Position numbers and translations under genes: made by a program
Part shown: in pieces, positions 9,932 through 18,764 of the stretch
Layout of the letters: each line of letters begins with the position of its first letter
How positions within the stretch are numbered: position 1 is the stretch's first letter
Assembly: GCA_037441445.1 (NCBI GenBank)
Contig: JBBISE010000014.1
Location: 1-43,394 of the forward strand
Source: JAAYQU01 sp037441445
GTDB lineage: Bacteria; Bacteroidota; Bacteroidia; Bacteroidales; Salinivirgaceae
DNA length: 43,394 bases
Direction of reading: 5' to 3'
The notes under the pieces: generated by a model
Seen by the model: the letters and a program-made list of their open reading frames with translations, nothing else
Database searches by the model: none
Told to the model about the DNA's origin: nothing

Positions 9932-11401
9932 TTAGTTTTCAATGGATTTTAAAATTGAAAGCGCTTCTACCATATCATCAAACGGGTATTTGGTACCTTT
10001 GATTTCCTGGTAGGTTTCGTGCCCTTTGCCGGCTATGAGGACAATATCACCTGGTTGAGCCATTGTGCACGCAGTTTTTATAGCTTCACGCCTGTCGGGT
10101 ATGGTCAGGGCCACGGCACTGTAAACCCCTTTCAGCCCCGCTTTCATGTCGTCAATAATTGCCAACGGGTCTTCGCTTCGCGGGTTATCACTGGTCAGGA
10201 TAATTACATTACTCAATTGCGCAGCTTCCTTTGCCATTAGAGGCCTTTTGGTCTTGTCCCGATCGCCGCCCGCTCCAATTACCGTTATTACTTTTTCGTT
10301 TTCTGTCCTGATATCTTTAATGGTTTCCAGCACGTTGGTCACGGCATCGGGCGTGTGTGCGTAGTCAACAATAACAAAAATCCCGTTCTTAGACTGAAAC
10401 CGTTCGAACCTGCCACGAACGGGTTGTTGACGACTGATGGCTGTTAAAACTTCCTGTTGATCAAAACCAAGGAGCATACAAGTACCATATACAGCCAAAA
10501 TGTTATAGGCATTGAATTCGCCCGTTAAAGGAGTCCACACATCAATGCCGTCAATATTCAGCAACATCCCTTCTAACTGTTTCGACATGATTTTTGATTT
10601 GAAATCGGCAGGTTTTAGCAATCCATAAGAACGGCGTTTCGCAACGCTGTTCTGCAGCATAATGTTACCGTTGCGATCATCAATATTGGTGAGTGCAAAG
10701 GCATCCCTGGGCAGTTGTGTAAAAAACTGCCGTTTAGCTGCAATGTAAGCGTCCATGGTTTTGTGGTAATCAAGATGATCCTGAGTGATGTTAGTGAAAA
10801 TTCCACCCGTGAATTTTAAACCTGCAATTCGTTGTTGATCAACGGAATGCGAGCTTACTTCCATAAAGCAATATTCGCACCCCATATTTACCATTTCGGC
10901 CATTATACGGTTCAGCTCCACAGCGTCGGGAGTTGTATGGGTTGAAGGAAATTCCTTGTCGTTGATCAGTATTTTTACTGTCGAAAATAATCCGGCAGGA
11001 TACCCAAGCGAACGAACCACTTCGTAAAGCAGTGTTGCTGTGGTGGTTTTTCCGTTAGTTCCGGTAACACCAACCAGCTTTAAGTTTTCCGATGGTTGGC
11101 CGTAAAAATTCGAAGCCGCAACACCTAAGGCAATGGATGAATTGTTAACTTGAACATAGGTAACCCCCTGTTTCAAGTTTTCAGGCAGGATTTGGCATAA
11201 AACGGCTGTGGCTCCGAGATCTATTGCTGTGTCAATAAAACGGTGACCATCGGTTGTGGTGCCACTTAGGGCGGCAAACATGGAACCCTGAGAGCACTTT
11301 CTCGAATCAATGCAAATGGAATTGATCCGGGCATTTTCATCCCCGGAAATCACCGACGTCGTCACACCATGTAAAATATCTTTTAATGTCATCATAATCA
11401 T
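9932..11401 (-). CDS. murE: UDP-MurNAc-L-Ala-D-Glu--meso-diaminopimelate ligase MurE
   Basis: MurE adds the third stem-peptide residue. The 489-residue protein has the ATP loop TGTNGKTT (113-120), the MurE block EVSSHSVDQQR (181-191), TNITQDHLDYH and the C-terminal DNPRSE (405-410). In the family, DNPR marks use of meso-diaminopimelate rather than lysine, so the cell wall is predicted to be DAP-type. Three ATG codons occur at the start (11401, 11395, 11392). I use the first because its A overlaps the last base of the ftsI stop (TAATG), a typical coupled arrangement. The lysine-specific alternative is not supported by the motif. Confidence 0.97.
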   Translation of the reverse strand: MIMMTLKDILHGVTTSVISGDENARINSICIDSRKCSQGSMFAALSGTTTDGHRFIDTAIDLGATAVLCQILPENLKQGVTYVQVNNSSIALGVAASNFYGQPSENLKLVGVTGTNGKTTTATLLYEVVRSLGYPAGLFSTVKILINDKEFPSTHTTPDAVELNRIMAEMVNMGCEYCFMEVSSHSVDQQRIAGLKFTGGIFTNITQDHLDYHKTMDAYIAAKRQFFTQLPRDAFALTNIDDRNGNIMLQNSVAKRRSYGLLKPADFKSKIMSKQLEGMLLNIDGIDVWTPLTGEFNAYNILAVYGTCMLLGFDQQEVLTAISRQQPVRGRFERFQSKNGIFVIVDYAHTPDAVTNVLETIKDIRTENEKVITVIGAGGDRDKTKRPLMAKEAAQLSNVIILTSDNPRSEDPLAIIDDMKAGLKGVYSAVALTIPDRREAIKTACTMAQPGDIVLIAGKGHETYQEIKGTKYPFDDMVEALSILKSIEN

Positions 11402-13539
11402 TAAAAATTATGCGAAAGGTTAAGAACAATCTTTTCCCCGCCATGAATGTTCGTAAAGGGTTGTAGGCTTTGTCGCGTAACAATTCCCCGTCCATTTACC
11501 TCAACTTTTAAACCGGCGTTCTCACAAACGGAGAGTGCGTCTCTAATCCCCATACCAAGCACGTTTGGAACTTGCTTGTTGGGAAAAATCCGGTTTTGAA
11601 TGCGCACCCTGTCTTCCAACTTGGTAGTCATAACCCAGTTGTTTTTTTGGTTAGACATATCTACTTTGGGTATGTTAAATAAATTCAAAATAGCCAATAA
11701 ATCAGCTTTGTTCCCCGATAACGTATAAGGAACAAGGTCTTTTTTGCCTGCAATTTTCTCCTCTAACGGTGTAACCATGTCTGGGCGTGTAGCATAAACC
11801 TTATCCGCAATTTCCTTGAAAACCGGACCCGCTACGGCGTTTCCATAATATTGACTGTTCGAAGGCTCATTGACAATAACAATGCACGAAAATTTTGGGT
11901 CTTTGGCTGGGAAGTACCCGACAAAAGAAGCCAGATAACTTACCCTGCTTTGATATTCGTAGCCATATTTAGCGTTGGCAATTTGGGCTGTTCCTGTTTT
12001 TCCTGCAATTTTGTAAGCATTTTTGCTAAGGTTTTTAGCCGTTCCGTTTTCTACAACGCCTTCCAGCATTTCCTGAGCCTGCTTAATAACCTTTGGCGCG
12101 GCAATGCGGTTATCGATAATTTCTGTCGGAAACGATTTAATCATTGTTCCATGTTTGTAAATTGCTTTGACAATTTTTGGGCGTACCATTACTCCATTGT
12201 TTGCAACAGCATTGTAGAAAGTTAGAATTTGCAAGGGGGTAAGCTGAAGTTCATAACCATAGGCCATTTGAAACAGCGAAACGCCACTCCAGTGCTTATC
12301 TCCCGGATACTTTATGTACGGTACCGGTTCACCAATCAAATCTATTCCGGTAGGTTCGTTTAAATGAAAGCGGTACAACTTCTCAATGAAGTCTTTAGGC
12401 TTGTTGCCATAGAAATTTTGCACAACTTTTACAATACCGATATTCGAACTGAGCTCCAATGCTTCTTTAACGGTAATTTTCCCAAAACCATCTTCTTTAC
12501 TGTCACGAATAGTGATATCGTAAATCTTCATTTCCCCTTTTCCGGTTTCAATAACGTCATTCAGGTTAACATAACCATCTTCGAGTGCTATCATTAAAGT
12601 AGCCAGTTTGATTGTTGAACCGGGCTCGGTGCGTTCCCCAACCCCAAAATTGTAGGTTTCGACATAACTGCCTATTGATGTGCGCATTAGGTTCGACATG
12701 GCCAATATCTCGCCCGTTTCAACTTCCATAAGAATGGCGGCACCGTGACGGGCATTATGCTGTCTGAGCGTTTTTAGAAGGGCGTTGTGTGCAACATCTT
12801 GAATGTTTACATCAAGTGTAGTAACTATATCGTGCCCCTGTATTGGATCGATATCAATATCACTGCCCACGGGTTTCCAAAAATTCCCTGTTATGCGTTG
12901 TTCGAGCCTTCGCCCTTCGACACCGGATAAAATGGAGTCGAACGTACCTTCAATTCCAACACCACGTATATTGCCCGAATTGAAAACGTACCCTATGGAT
13001 CGGGCTGCCATTTCGCCGAAGGGTTTCACACGCTTGTACTCCATTTTTACAATCAAACCGCCTTTGTACGGCCCGGCATTGAAAACAGGAAACTTCCTGA
13101 GACGTTTTAATTGCGGATAGCTTACGTCCTTTTTTACAAGGTAATATCTCTCCTGGCGATATTGCGCGGAAAGCAAATCGCGTTTATATTGCTCTGCACT
13201 TTTATCGCGGAAAAGGTTTGACAAGAGAAAAGAAAGGCTGTCGATTTTGTGCCTGAACAGGTGGACATCAAAAGCTGAACTTCCCAAATCCATTCTAATC
13301 TCATATTCGGGGACACTACTAGCAAGCAACCTTCCATCGCGGGCCCTGATGTCGCCCCTGTTGGGTTCAATTCGGGTGGTCCGGAAATTCATTTGCTCGG
13401 CTTTTTTCCATTTTTCGCCTTCGAACCATTGAACATAAAATATACGACCAACCAGAATTATGAGGAAAAGCAGCAATGTAAAGTACACAGCCGTTAACCT
13501 GCCCAGCATCTGGTTTCGTATGGTCTTTTCCTGGCTCAT
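11401..13539 (-). CDS. ftsI: Division transpeptidase FtsI (PBP3-like) with PASTA domain
   Basis: This is the class B penicillin-binding protein that crosslinks septal peptidoglycan together with FtsW. The 712-residue chain has a short cytoplasmic start, one membrane helix (about 17-36), a dimerisation/pedestal region with RGDIRARDGRLLA (61-73), and a transpeptidase domain with the catalytic SxxK motif (S308-K311), SSN (364-366) and KTGTAQ (514-519). The C-terminal 75 residues (VPNVLGMGIRDALSVCENAGL onward) form one PASTA repeat, the type expected to contact peptidoglycan. The PASTA tail is usual in Bacteroidota and absent from E. coli FtsI. The start is 9 nt after ftsL. Confidence 0.97.
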   Translation of the reverse strand: MSQEKTIRNQMLGRLTAVYFTLLLFLIILVGRIFYVQWFEGEKWKKAEQMNFRTTRIEPNRGDIRARDGRLLASSVPEYEIRMDLGSSAFDVHLFRHKIDSLSFLLSNLFRDKSAEQYKRDLLSAQYRQERYYLVKKDVSYPQLKRLRKFPVFNAGPYKGGLIVKMEYKRVKPFGEMAARSIGYVFNSGNIRGVGIEGTFDSILSGVEGRRLEQRITGNFWKPVGSDIDIDPIQGHDIVTTLDVNIQDVAHNALLKTLRQHNARHGAAILMEVETGEILAMSNLMRTSIGSYVETYNFGVGERTEPGSTIKLATLMIALEDGYVNLNDVIETGKGEMKIYDITIRDSKEDGFGKITVKEALELSSNIGIVKVVQNFYGNKPKDFIEKLYRFHLNEPTGIDLIGEPVPYIKYPGDKHWSGVSLFQMAYGYELQLTPLQILTFYNAVANNGVMVRPKIVKAIYKHGTMIKSFPTEIIDNRIAAPKVIKQAQEMLEGVVENGTAKNLSKNAYKIAGKTGTAQIANAKYGYEYQSRVSYLASFVGYFPAKDPKFSCIVIVNEPSNSQYYGNAVAGPVFKEIADKVYATRPDMVTPLEEKIAGKKDLVPYTLSGNKADLLAILNLFNIPKVDMSNQKNNWVMTTKLEDRVRIQNRIFPNKQVPNVLGMGIRDALSVCENAGLKVEVNGRGIVTRQSLQPFTNIHGGEKIVLNLSHNF

Positions 13540-13548
13540 GAGAATGAC

Positions 13549-13974
13549 CTAATCAATGTTTTTTCGTTTTATGAAACGTACATCATCGCTTTCAAGCACA
13601 ATTTTATACGGTGGTTCAAGATTCTCTTGCAAACCCAGCCCCATTTCCCTGCACAGTTTTGCCACTTCAGTCTGGTTGCTCATGTGCATCAGCTGCGACG
13701 AGATGGAAATGGCTTCGGGGTGCAACTCTCTGATCTCGAGTTCGAGCTTCTTGCGCTCGCGCAAAACGCTTTCAGCATGAAAAGTATTTGCAATGTAAAC
13801 TATGGCTAAAAAGCCTAAAAATAAAAAGTAAGGAAAACGGTTCAGGAAACTGTCGTCGCCCAAAAACGAACCATCAAGAACAGAACGCAATGCGTTCGCC
13901 CCTTTGCCGGGTTTTGGTTCTTTGACCCCACGGATATCATCAAATTCCGGGATTTGTGGCTCTTGTTGGTTCAT
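13549..13974 (-). CDS. ftsL: FtsL-like divisome protein
   Basis: This is a small bitopic membrane protein between rsmH and ftsI, the position of ftsL in other dcw clusters. With the ATG at 13974 it has 141 residues: a polar cytoplasmic part, one hydrophobic segment (about 48-65, PYFLFLGFLAIVYIANTF), then a helix rich in Glu, Arg and Leu with heptad-like spacing, as in FtsL/FtsB coiled coils. A start at 14031 would add 19 residues but overlap rsmH by 92 nt, so I prefer 13974 (35-nt overlap). In the family, FtsL works with FtsB and FtsQ to activate FtsWI. The call rests on position and topology, not strong sequence identity. Confidence 0.8.
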   Translation of the reverse strand: MNQQEPQIPEFDDIRGVKEPKPGKGANALRSVLDGSFLGDDSFLNRFPYFLFLGFLAIVYIANTFHAESVLRERKKLELEIRELHPEAISISSQLMHMSNQTEVAKLCREMGLGLQENLEPPYKIVLESDDVRFIKRKNID

Positions 13975-14875
13975 ATACAGTTCTTTGGGCAATTCGTAAT
14001 TTTGCGCTCCGGGATCGGGGGTTACGTTCAATTTCGGCTTCGTTGGGTGTTACAATTTTTCGGTTAACGGGCTCGAGCGGAGCTATAATGTTTCCAAAAA
14101 AATCTTTTTCCGGTTTTCCCTCGAAGTTCCCAAACTTCAGGAAGTTTTTTACCAATCTGTCTTCCAACGAATGATATGTAATGACAACCAACCTTCCACG
14201 GGGATTTAGCACGTCTGCAGCCTGCTCTAAAAATTCTTTCAAGGCTTCCATCTCACCATTGACTTCAATGCGCAATGCCTGATAGACCCTTGCCAGCGAC
14301 TTATTTCTAAAGCGTTCGGGAATGATTTCCCCAATGGCAGTAAGTAAATCCCCCGTTGTTCTGATTTTTGCTACTTGGCGGTGTTTTACTATAGCTTCGG
14401 CAATTTGCCAGGGTTTTTCAACCTCACCGTAATTTCTAAAAATACTGGCTAAGTTTTCCTGCGAGTATTCATTGACAATATCCGACGCTTTGCGTGTTTT
14501 GTTACGATTCATGCGCATATCAAGCTCGCTGTCGAATCGGAACGAAAAACCACGATTGCTTTCGTCAAAATGGTGCGATGATACTCCCAAATCGGCTAAA
14601 ATCCCGTCCACCTTTGCAATGTTCAGATAACGCAAAAAATAGCGCATATAACGGAAGTTATGGTGAACAAAAGTGAAATTTGGACTAGCTATTGAATTTG
14701 CTTTGGCATCTTCATCCTGATCGAAAGCGATAAGCCTTCCCGTTGTCAATTTATTGATAATGGCCCTTGAATGACCTCCCCCGCCAAAGGTGACGTCTAT
14801 ATAAATCCCCGCTGGGTTGATCTTCAAACCCTCAAGACTTTCTTCTAACAAAACAGGTATATGATACTCGCTCAT
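13940..14875 (-). CDS. rsmH: 16S rRNA (cytosine-1402-N4)-methyltransferase RsmH (MraW)
   Basis: RsmH methylates N4 of C1402 in the ribosomal P site using S-adenosylmethionine. The 311-residue protein starts with HIPVLLEESL, has the SAM loop TFGGGGHS (29-36), the block ILADLGVSSHHFD followed by RGFSFR, IEVNGEMEALKEFL, YHSLEDRLVKNF and the conserved C-terminal NPRSRSAKLR. These are all RsmH hallmarks. It is the second gene of the dcw operon, 17 nt after mraZ, and its 3' end overlaps ftsL. Confidence 0.98.
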   Translation of the reverse strand: MSEYHIPVLLEESLEGLKINPAGIYIDVTFGGGGHSRAIINKLTTGRLIAFDQDEDAKANSIASPNFTFVHHNFRYMRYFLRYLNIAKVDGILADLGVSSHHFDESNRGFSFRFDSELDMRMNRNKTRKASDIVNEYSQENLASIFRNYGEVEKPWQIAEAIVKHRQVAKIRTTGDLLTAIGEIIPERFRNKSLARVYQALRIEVNGEMEALKEFLEQAADVLNPRGRLVVITYHSLEDRLVKNFLKFGNFEGKPEKDFFGNIIAPLEPVNRKIVTPNEAEIERNPRSRSAKLRIAQRTVYEPTRATNPGI

Positions 14876-14892
14876 TTCTCGACTATTTGGAA

Positions 14893-15342
14893 TCAGGGGT
14901 TCATAACTTTCTTTGCCAGTTCTTCAAAATCAGGCGCTTTTTCCCACAATTGCTGGTAGGACTCCAATGCCCAGATTTCAATTTTCCCATCTTGTCCTGA
15001 CAAAACAACGTCCTTGTCGATTTGAGCAAACTCCATCAACCGCTTTGGGACCAGGAAACGGTTGACACTGTCGAGGGTAACCTCAATTGCCCCTTTTGAA
15101 AAACTGCGCAAAAACTGATTGTGCTGCTTGTCGAAAGGGTTTAACCGTCCCCTTATAATTTGATTCTGGCGTTCCCACTCGGTGGCCGGATAAAGTACTA
15201 GGCATTTTTCGTACATGTCCTCTTTCAGGATAAACGAATCGGACAAAGGTGCTTCGCCAACCTGCTTCTTGAAAGCCGACGGCAAAACCAAGCGCCCCTT
15301 GGCGTCGATGCGTATAGTATATTCCCCAACAAAGGTTATCAT
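14893..15342 (-). CDS. mraZ: Transcriptional regulator MraZ
   Basis: MraZ is an AbrB/SpoVT-like DNA-binding protein that oligomerises into a ring and represses its own operon. The product has two copies of the MraZ fold, each with the DxxxR signature: DAKGR followed by LVLPSAFK near the N-terminus and DSVNR followed by FLVPKRLMEFA in the second half. I use the ATG at 15342 (149 residues, MITFVGEYTI) because it gives the usual length. The same frame stays open to a GTG at 15417, but that segment translates the operator repeats and is not expected to be protein. It heads the 13-gene dcw operon. MraZ was characterised in E. coli; the role here is inferred by homology. Confidence 0.96.
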   Translation of the reverse strand: MITFVGEYTIRIDAKGRLVLPSAFKKQVGEAPLSDSFILKEDMYEKCLVLYPATEWERQNQIIRGRLNPFDKQHNQFLRSFSKGAIEVTLDSVNRFLVPKRLMEFAQIDKDVVLSGQDGKIEIWALESYQQLWEKAPDFEELAKKVMNP

Positions 15343-15381
15343 TTCTATGCAATTTTCAACGGGTAAAATTACAAACATTTT

Positions 15382-15417
15382 TCCCACATTATACCACTTT
15401 TTCCCACTTTTTCCCAC
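15382..15417 (-). promoter_or_regulatory. MraZ operator (four-copy MRZ box array)
   Basis: Read on the minus strand, four hexamers GTGGGA, GTGGGA, GTGGTA, GTGGGA follow each other with exactly 4 nt between them (AAAA, AAAA, TAAT). They start at 15417, 15407, 15397 and 15387, a strict 10-bp period, so all four face the same side of the helix. In E. coli MraZ binds GTGGG(A/T) direct repeats with 4-nt spacers upstream of mraZ, so this is almost certainly the autoregulatory site. The array ends 39 nt before the mraZ ATG. A TATAAT string spans boxes 3-4, and an AATGTTTG sequence at 15379-15372 is one mismatch from the Bacteroidota -7 box, but I cannot fix the start of transcription. Confidence 0.93.
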
Positions 15418-15527
15418 ATTGTTGATAACTTTAATGCATTAACGGTCAAAACATTGAATTTTCGGGGGTTCCGCATCTCTATCCCATTTCAGCGTGGTCA
15501 TTTGTTGTTGTGCAGCAAAAAAATCTA

Positions 15528-15557
15528 TTGCACCAACCAATTGATTTTGTATTTTTG
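15528..15557 (+). promoter_or_regulatory. Probable promoter of dprA-tatD-ansA
   Basis: TATTTTTG at 15550-15557 matches the Bacteroidota -7 consensus TAnnTTTG. A TTG at 15528-15530 lies 19 nt upstream, where the -33 element is expected. Transcription would start about 20 nt before the dprA ATG at 15585. This promoter diverges from the MraZ-controlled dcw promoter. Confidence 0.55.
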
Positions 15558-15584
15558 CAGCCTCTTTTCCACAGCCCAAAGAAA

Positions 15585-16691
15585 ATGGACCCCAATACGT
15601 ATTATTTTGTAGCCTTGGCATTGACTACCAATCTTGGCCCAATGACGGCCAAAAAATTGATAGCCTATTGTGGCGGACCCGAGGAGGTTTTTAAAAGCCG
15701 GCCAAAGGAGTTGAGCAAAATCCCCGGACTTGGAAATACTATTGTTGGGAAAATGGATTTTGACAAAGGCAAAGAATTGGCTGATGCTGAAATGCCCTTT
15801 TGCGAAAAACACAATATCCGTATTATTCATTATTTAAGCCCCGATTATCCAAAGAAACTTTCACATAGCCCGGATAGTCCTGTCGTTCTGTTTACCAAAG
15901 GAAACGTTGATTGTCTTTACAAAAAGAAAATGCTGGCCATTGTTGGTACACGACACGCAACAATCTATGGAAAAACCATGGTCGAAAACCTTATACGGGA
16001 TATAAGGGAACACAACCACGATCTTACAATAGTGAGTGGACTTGCCTATGGAATTGATGTCATTGCCCATAAAGCTTCGGTGCAACATAAAATACCCACA
16101 GCTGCCATTTTGGGACACGGGCTAGATAAGATTTATCCGGCTCAACACAGAAGCGTAGCCCTTGATATTTTAAAAGATAACGGGGTATTGGTGACCGAAT
16201 TTCCGCACAATTCACCCTATGACAAAACCAATTTCCTGCGACGAAACCGGATTATTGCCGGTTTATGCGATGCCATCTTAGTCGCCGAGTCTGGAATAAC
16301 CGGGGGCGCCCTGGTTACTGCTGATTATGCACAAGGCTATGGACGTGATGTTTTTGCTTATCCCGGAAAAGTTGGTGACACCTATTCTTCGGGTTGTAAT
16401 GCGCTGATTAAAAGAAATAAAGCCGCACTTTGTGAAGGTCTTGATGATATCGAGTATGGAATGGGATGGGATTCGGTTTCGCCCAAAATGGTACAGAAAC
16501 AACTTTTTGAAGCACTGACAGAAGAGGAAGAAACTATTTTCGAACTTTTTGAAGATGACCAGCCTGTTAGTGTCGATTATCTTACCTCCAAACTCGCCAT
16601 TCCCGTTCACAAAGTTACCGCTACCTTGTTAGGAATGGAATTTAAGGGTGTTATAACTGCACTTCCTGGAAACCAATACCGGAAAAATTAA
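15585..16691 (+). CDS. dprA: DNA-processing protein DprA
   Basis: DprA binds incoming single-stranded DNA and loads RecA during natural transformation. With the ATG at 15585 the product has 368 residues: an N-terminal helical region with helix-hairpin-helix character (LSKIPGLGNTIVGKM), the Rossmann-like DprA core with VGTRHATIYGKTM, VSGLAYGIDVIAHKASV, LGHGLDKIYPAQHR and TEFPHNSPYDKTNFLRRNRIIAGL, and a small C-terminal winged-helix domain. An in-frame extension to 15510 would run through the promoter box, so it is rejected. It is followed by tatD after 10 nt. DprA is also widespread in bacteria not known to be competent, so it does not prove competence. Confidence 0.96.
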   Translation: MDPNTYYFVALALTTNLGPMTAKKLIAYCGGPEEVFKSRPKELSKIPGLGNTIVGKMDFDKGKELADAEMPFCEKHNIRIIHYLSPDYPKKLSHSPDSPVVLFTKGNVDCLYKKKMLAIVGTRHATIYGKTMVENLIRDIREHNHDLTIVSGLAYGIDVIAHKASVQHKIPTAAILGHGLDKIYPAQHRSVALDILKDNGVLVTEFPHNSPYDKTNFLRRNRIIAGLCDAILVAESGITGGALVTADYAQGYGRDVFAYPGKVGDTYSSGCNALIKRNKAALCEGLDDIEYGMGWDSVSPKMVQKQLFEALTEEEETIFELFEDDQPVSVDYLTSKLAIPVHKVTATLLGMEFKGVITALPGNQYRKN

Positions 16692-16701
16692 TTGAAGGAA
16701 A

Positions 16702-17481
16702 ATGAACCTCATTGATACTCACTCGCATATGTATCTTCCCCAGTTCGATGAAGACAGGGCTGAAGCTATGCAAAGAGCTAAAGACAAAAATGTAGCCGCG
16801 GTTTTGCTCCCTAATATCGATATGACCTCGGTTGAGCCCATGAACCGCATGTGTGCTGATTTTCCCGGTTTTTGCTTTCCCATGGCGGGACTACACCCAA
16901 CAAACGTCAAAGATGACTATAAATTACAGTTAACCAATGTAGAAAAGCAGCTACGGCGAAACGATATTGTTGGAATTGGAGAAACCGGAATTGACCTCTA
17001 TTGGGACAAAACAGCCCTCCAGGAACAGGTTGTTGCCTTCGAGCACCAACTGAAACTGGCTACAGAACGAAACTTACCAGTTGTTATCCATGCCCGTGAT
17101 TCGCTACAACAAATCTTCGAGGTACTTGAAAATTTCACCGGTGAGTTGCCAACAGGAGTATTTCATTGTTTCTTAGGAAATCTGGAGGCAGCAAAACGAG
17201 TAATTGGATTTGGTATGTATTTGGGAATTGGCGGGGTAGTTACGTTTAAAAACAGTGGAATTGATGAGGTTGTCAAAAACATTCCCCTTGCATCGTTGGT
17301 GGTTGAAACAGACAGTCCCTATCTTGCCCCCATGCCTTTTAGGGGAAAGAGAAACGAGTCTTCCCATCTACATCTTGTGGTAGAAAGGATAGCCCAGATG
17401 CGTGGCATTTCATTTGATGAGGTTGCTAAGAAAACTACAGAAAATGCCTTACGCCTTTTTCCAATAAAAATCGACAAATAA
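16702..17481 (+). CDS. tatD: TatD family metal-dependent hydrolase
   Basis: This 259-residue protein has the TIM-barrel metallohydrolase pattern of TatD nucleases. It shows the metal-binding DTHSHM at the start (H7, H9), the GIGETGIDLYWD strand with its Glu ligand, IHARDS, FHCFLGN and VETDSPYLAP with the catalytic Asp. Family members are Mg-dependent 3'-5' DNases or DNA/RNA quality-control enzymes in the cytosol, but the natural substrate is not evident from sequence. It sits 10 nt after dprA and 11 nt before ansA, so the three are probably one operon. YcfH/TatD subgroup assignment is not possible by eye. Confidence 0.93.
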   Translation: MNLIDTHSHMYLPQFDEDRAEAMQRAKDKNVAAVLLPNIDMTSVEPMNRMCADFPGFCFPMAGLHPTNVKDDYKLQLTNVEKQLRRNDIVGIGETGIDLYWDKTALQEQVVAFEHQLKLATERNLPVVIHARDSLQQIFEVLENFTGELPTGVFHCFLGNLEAAKRVIGFGMYLGIGGVVTFKNSGIDEVVKNIPLASLVVETDSPYLAPMPFRGKRNESSHLHLVVERIAQMRGISFDEVAKKTTENALRLFPIKIDK

Positions 17482-17492
17482 ACAATACGTCT

Positions 17493-18527
17493 ATGGTCAA
17501 ACGACAAAAAATCCTGCTCATCTACACCGGTGGCACCATTGGAATGGTTACAAACCAAAAAACCGGAGCTTTGCACCCTGTTGATTTTGAGCATATAGTT
17601 AAGGAAGTCCCCGAACTAAGCCGGTTGGGAGTAGTTCTTGATTCGGTAACCTTCGATCCGGTAATAGACTCATCAGACATGAACCCCGAGATTTGGGCTC
17701 GTTTGGCAAACCTCATATACGAGAACTATCTTAACTATGACGGATTTGTAATACTTCACGGTACCGATACCATGTCCTACACGGCTTCGGCCCTTAGTTT
17801 CATGTTGCAAAACCTTTCAAAACCAGTAATACTCACCGGATCGCAACTTCCTATCGGCCTAATACGAACTGATGGAAAGGAAAATCTGATTACAGCCATT
17901 GAAATAGCCTCGGCCTATGATGAAAAAGGAGCCATAGTCCCCGAAGTAGCTATTTATTTCGAAACAAAACTATATCGGGGAAACCGGACTACAAAACACA
18001 ATGCGGAGTATTTCAGCGCATTCTCCAGTGATAATTATCCTCCCTTAGCTCAGGCTGGGATAAAAATCCACTACAACCGCGAAGATATCCATTATGGTAC
18101 CGAGGGGCCGTTTTCCATCAATACAAAATTGGATCAGAATGTATTGGTTTTAAGAATATTCCCGGGTATGACAAACCAAATACTTAAATCAGTTTGTGCA
18201 ATTCCTGGTGTTCGGGGAATAGTATTGGAAACGTTTGGATCAGGCAATGCCCCCACAAATCCTGAATTTGCAGGAATTTTACAGCAAACAACCCAAAAGG
18301 GTATCATTATTGTAAACGTCACACAATGTAGGGCAGGGAGTGTTAATATGTGTAGCTATGATGCCGGGGTCGGTTTACTGGAAGCGGGTGTTGTAAGCGG
18401 CTATGATTCTACTACTGAGGCAGCTGTAACCAAGTTGATGTTTTTGTTGGGCAACTTTTCTGACCGTAAGGAGATTATCGAAAAATTAAAAAATTCAATT
18501 AGTGGTGAAATTAATACCCAAATTTAA
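17493..18527 (+). CDS. ansA: Type I (cytoplasmic) L-asparaginase
   Basis: The enzyme hydrolyses L-asparagine to aspartate and ammonia. The 344-residue protein has the first active-site motif YTGGTIGM with nucleophile Thr12, the second motif HGTDTMSYTASAL with the TDT triad (91-93), and TGSQLPIGLIRTDGKENL, which is typical of this family. There is no signal peptide, which together with the length supports the type I cytosolic group rather than the periplasmic type II. It is the last gene of the dprA-tatD-ansA run. A closely related glutaminase activity cannot be excluded. Confidence 0.94.
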   Translation: MVKRQKILLIYTGGTIGMVTNQKTGALHPVDFEHIVKEVPELSRLGVVLDSVTFDPVIDSSDMNPEIWARLANLIYENYLNYDGFVILHGTDTMSYTASALSFMLQNLSKPVILTGSQLPIGLIRTDGKENLITAIEIASAYDEKGAIVPEVAIYFETKLYRGNRTTKHNAEYFSAFSSDNYPPLAQAGIKIHYNREDIHYGTEGPFSINTKLDQNVLVLRIFPGMTNQILKSVCAIPGVRGIVLETFGSGNAPTNPEFAGILQQTTQKGIIIVNVTQCRAGSVNMCSYDAGVGLLEAGVVSGYDSTTEAAVTKLMFLLGNFSDRKEIIEKLKNSISGEINTQI

Positions 18528-18611
18528 CCGTTAAATAAAAAAAAGTCGTTAATTTGCGCCACGAATTTAAAGTTTACCAAGGCTTGCCCTCGAGGCATAC
18601 TTTGCAGACAG

Positions 18612-18702
18612 GGAGAGATGGCCGAGTGGTCGAAGGCGCACGCCTGGAAAGTGTGTATACCTCAAAAGGGTATCGTGGGTTCGAATCCCACTCTCTCCGC
18701 CA
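18612..18702 (+). tRNA. tRNA-Ser (anticodon GGA)
   Basis: This is a class II tRNA with a full cloverleaf. The acceptor strands GGAGAGA and TCTCTCC pair. The anticodon stem is CACGC/GTGTG with loop CTGGAAA, giving anticodon GGA, which reads UCC and UCU serine codons. A long variable arm (TATACC/GGGTAT) is diagnostic of Ser, Leu or Tyr. The T arm is GTGGG-TTCGAAT-CCCAC. The discriminator is G and CCA is encoded at 18700-18702. A TTAATTTG at 18549-18556, one mismatch from the TAnnTTTG box, may be part of its promoter. Confidence 0.96.
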
Positions 18703-18707
18703 GAATG

Positions 18708-18736
18708 TTGAACGACGATTTTTTTACATAAATTTG
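18708..18736 (+). promoter_or_regulatory. Probable promoter of the exbB operon
   Basis: TAAATTTG at 18729-18736 is a perfect TAnnTTTG -7 box. A TTG at 18708-18710 lies 18 nt upstream, within the expected -33 region. The exbB ATG at 18765 follows after a short leader. The promoter begins only a few bases after the tRNA 3' end. Confidence 0.55.
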
Positions 18737-18764
18737 CTTAACTTTTAACAATAAATTGAGAACC

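Noticed and set aside
15343..15417. N-terminal extension of MraZ from a GTG at 15417
   Set aside because: The extension translates the MraZ operator repeats and makes the protein longer than the family's usual size.
18554..18748. A 64-codon open frame over the tRNA-Ser gene
   Set aside because: It runs straight through a complete tRNA cloverleaf.
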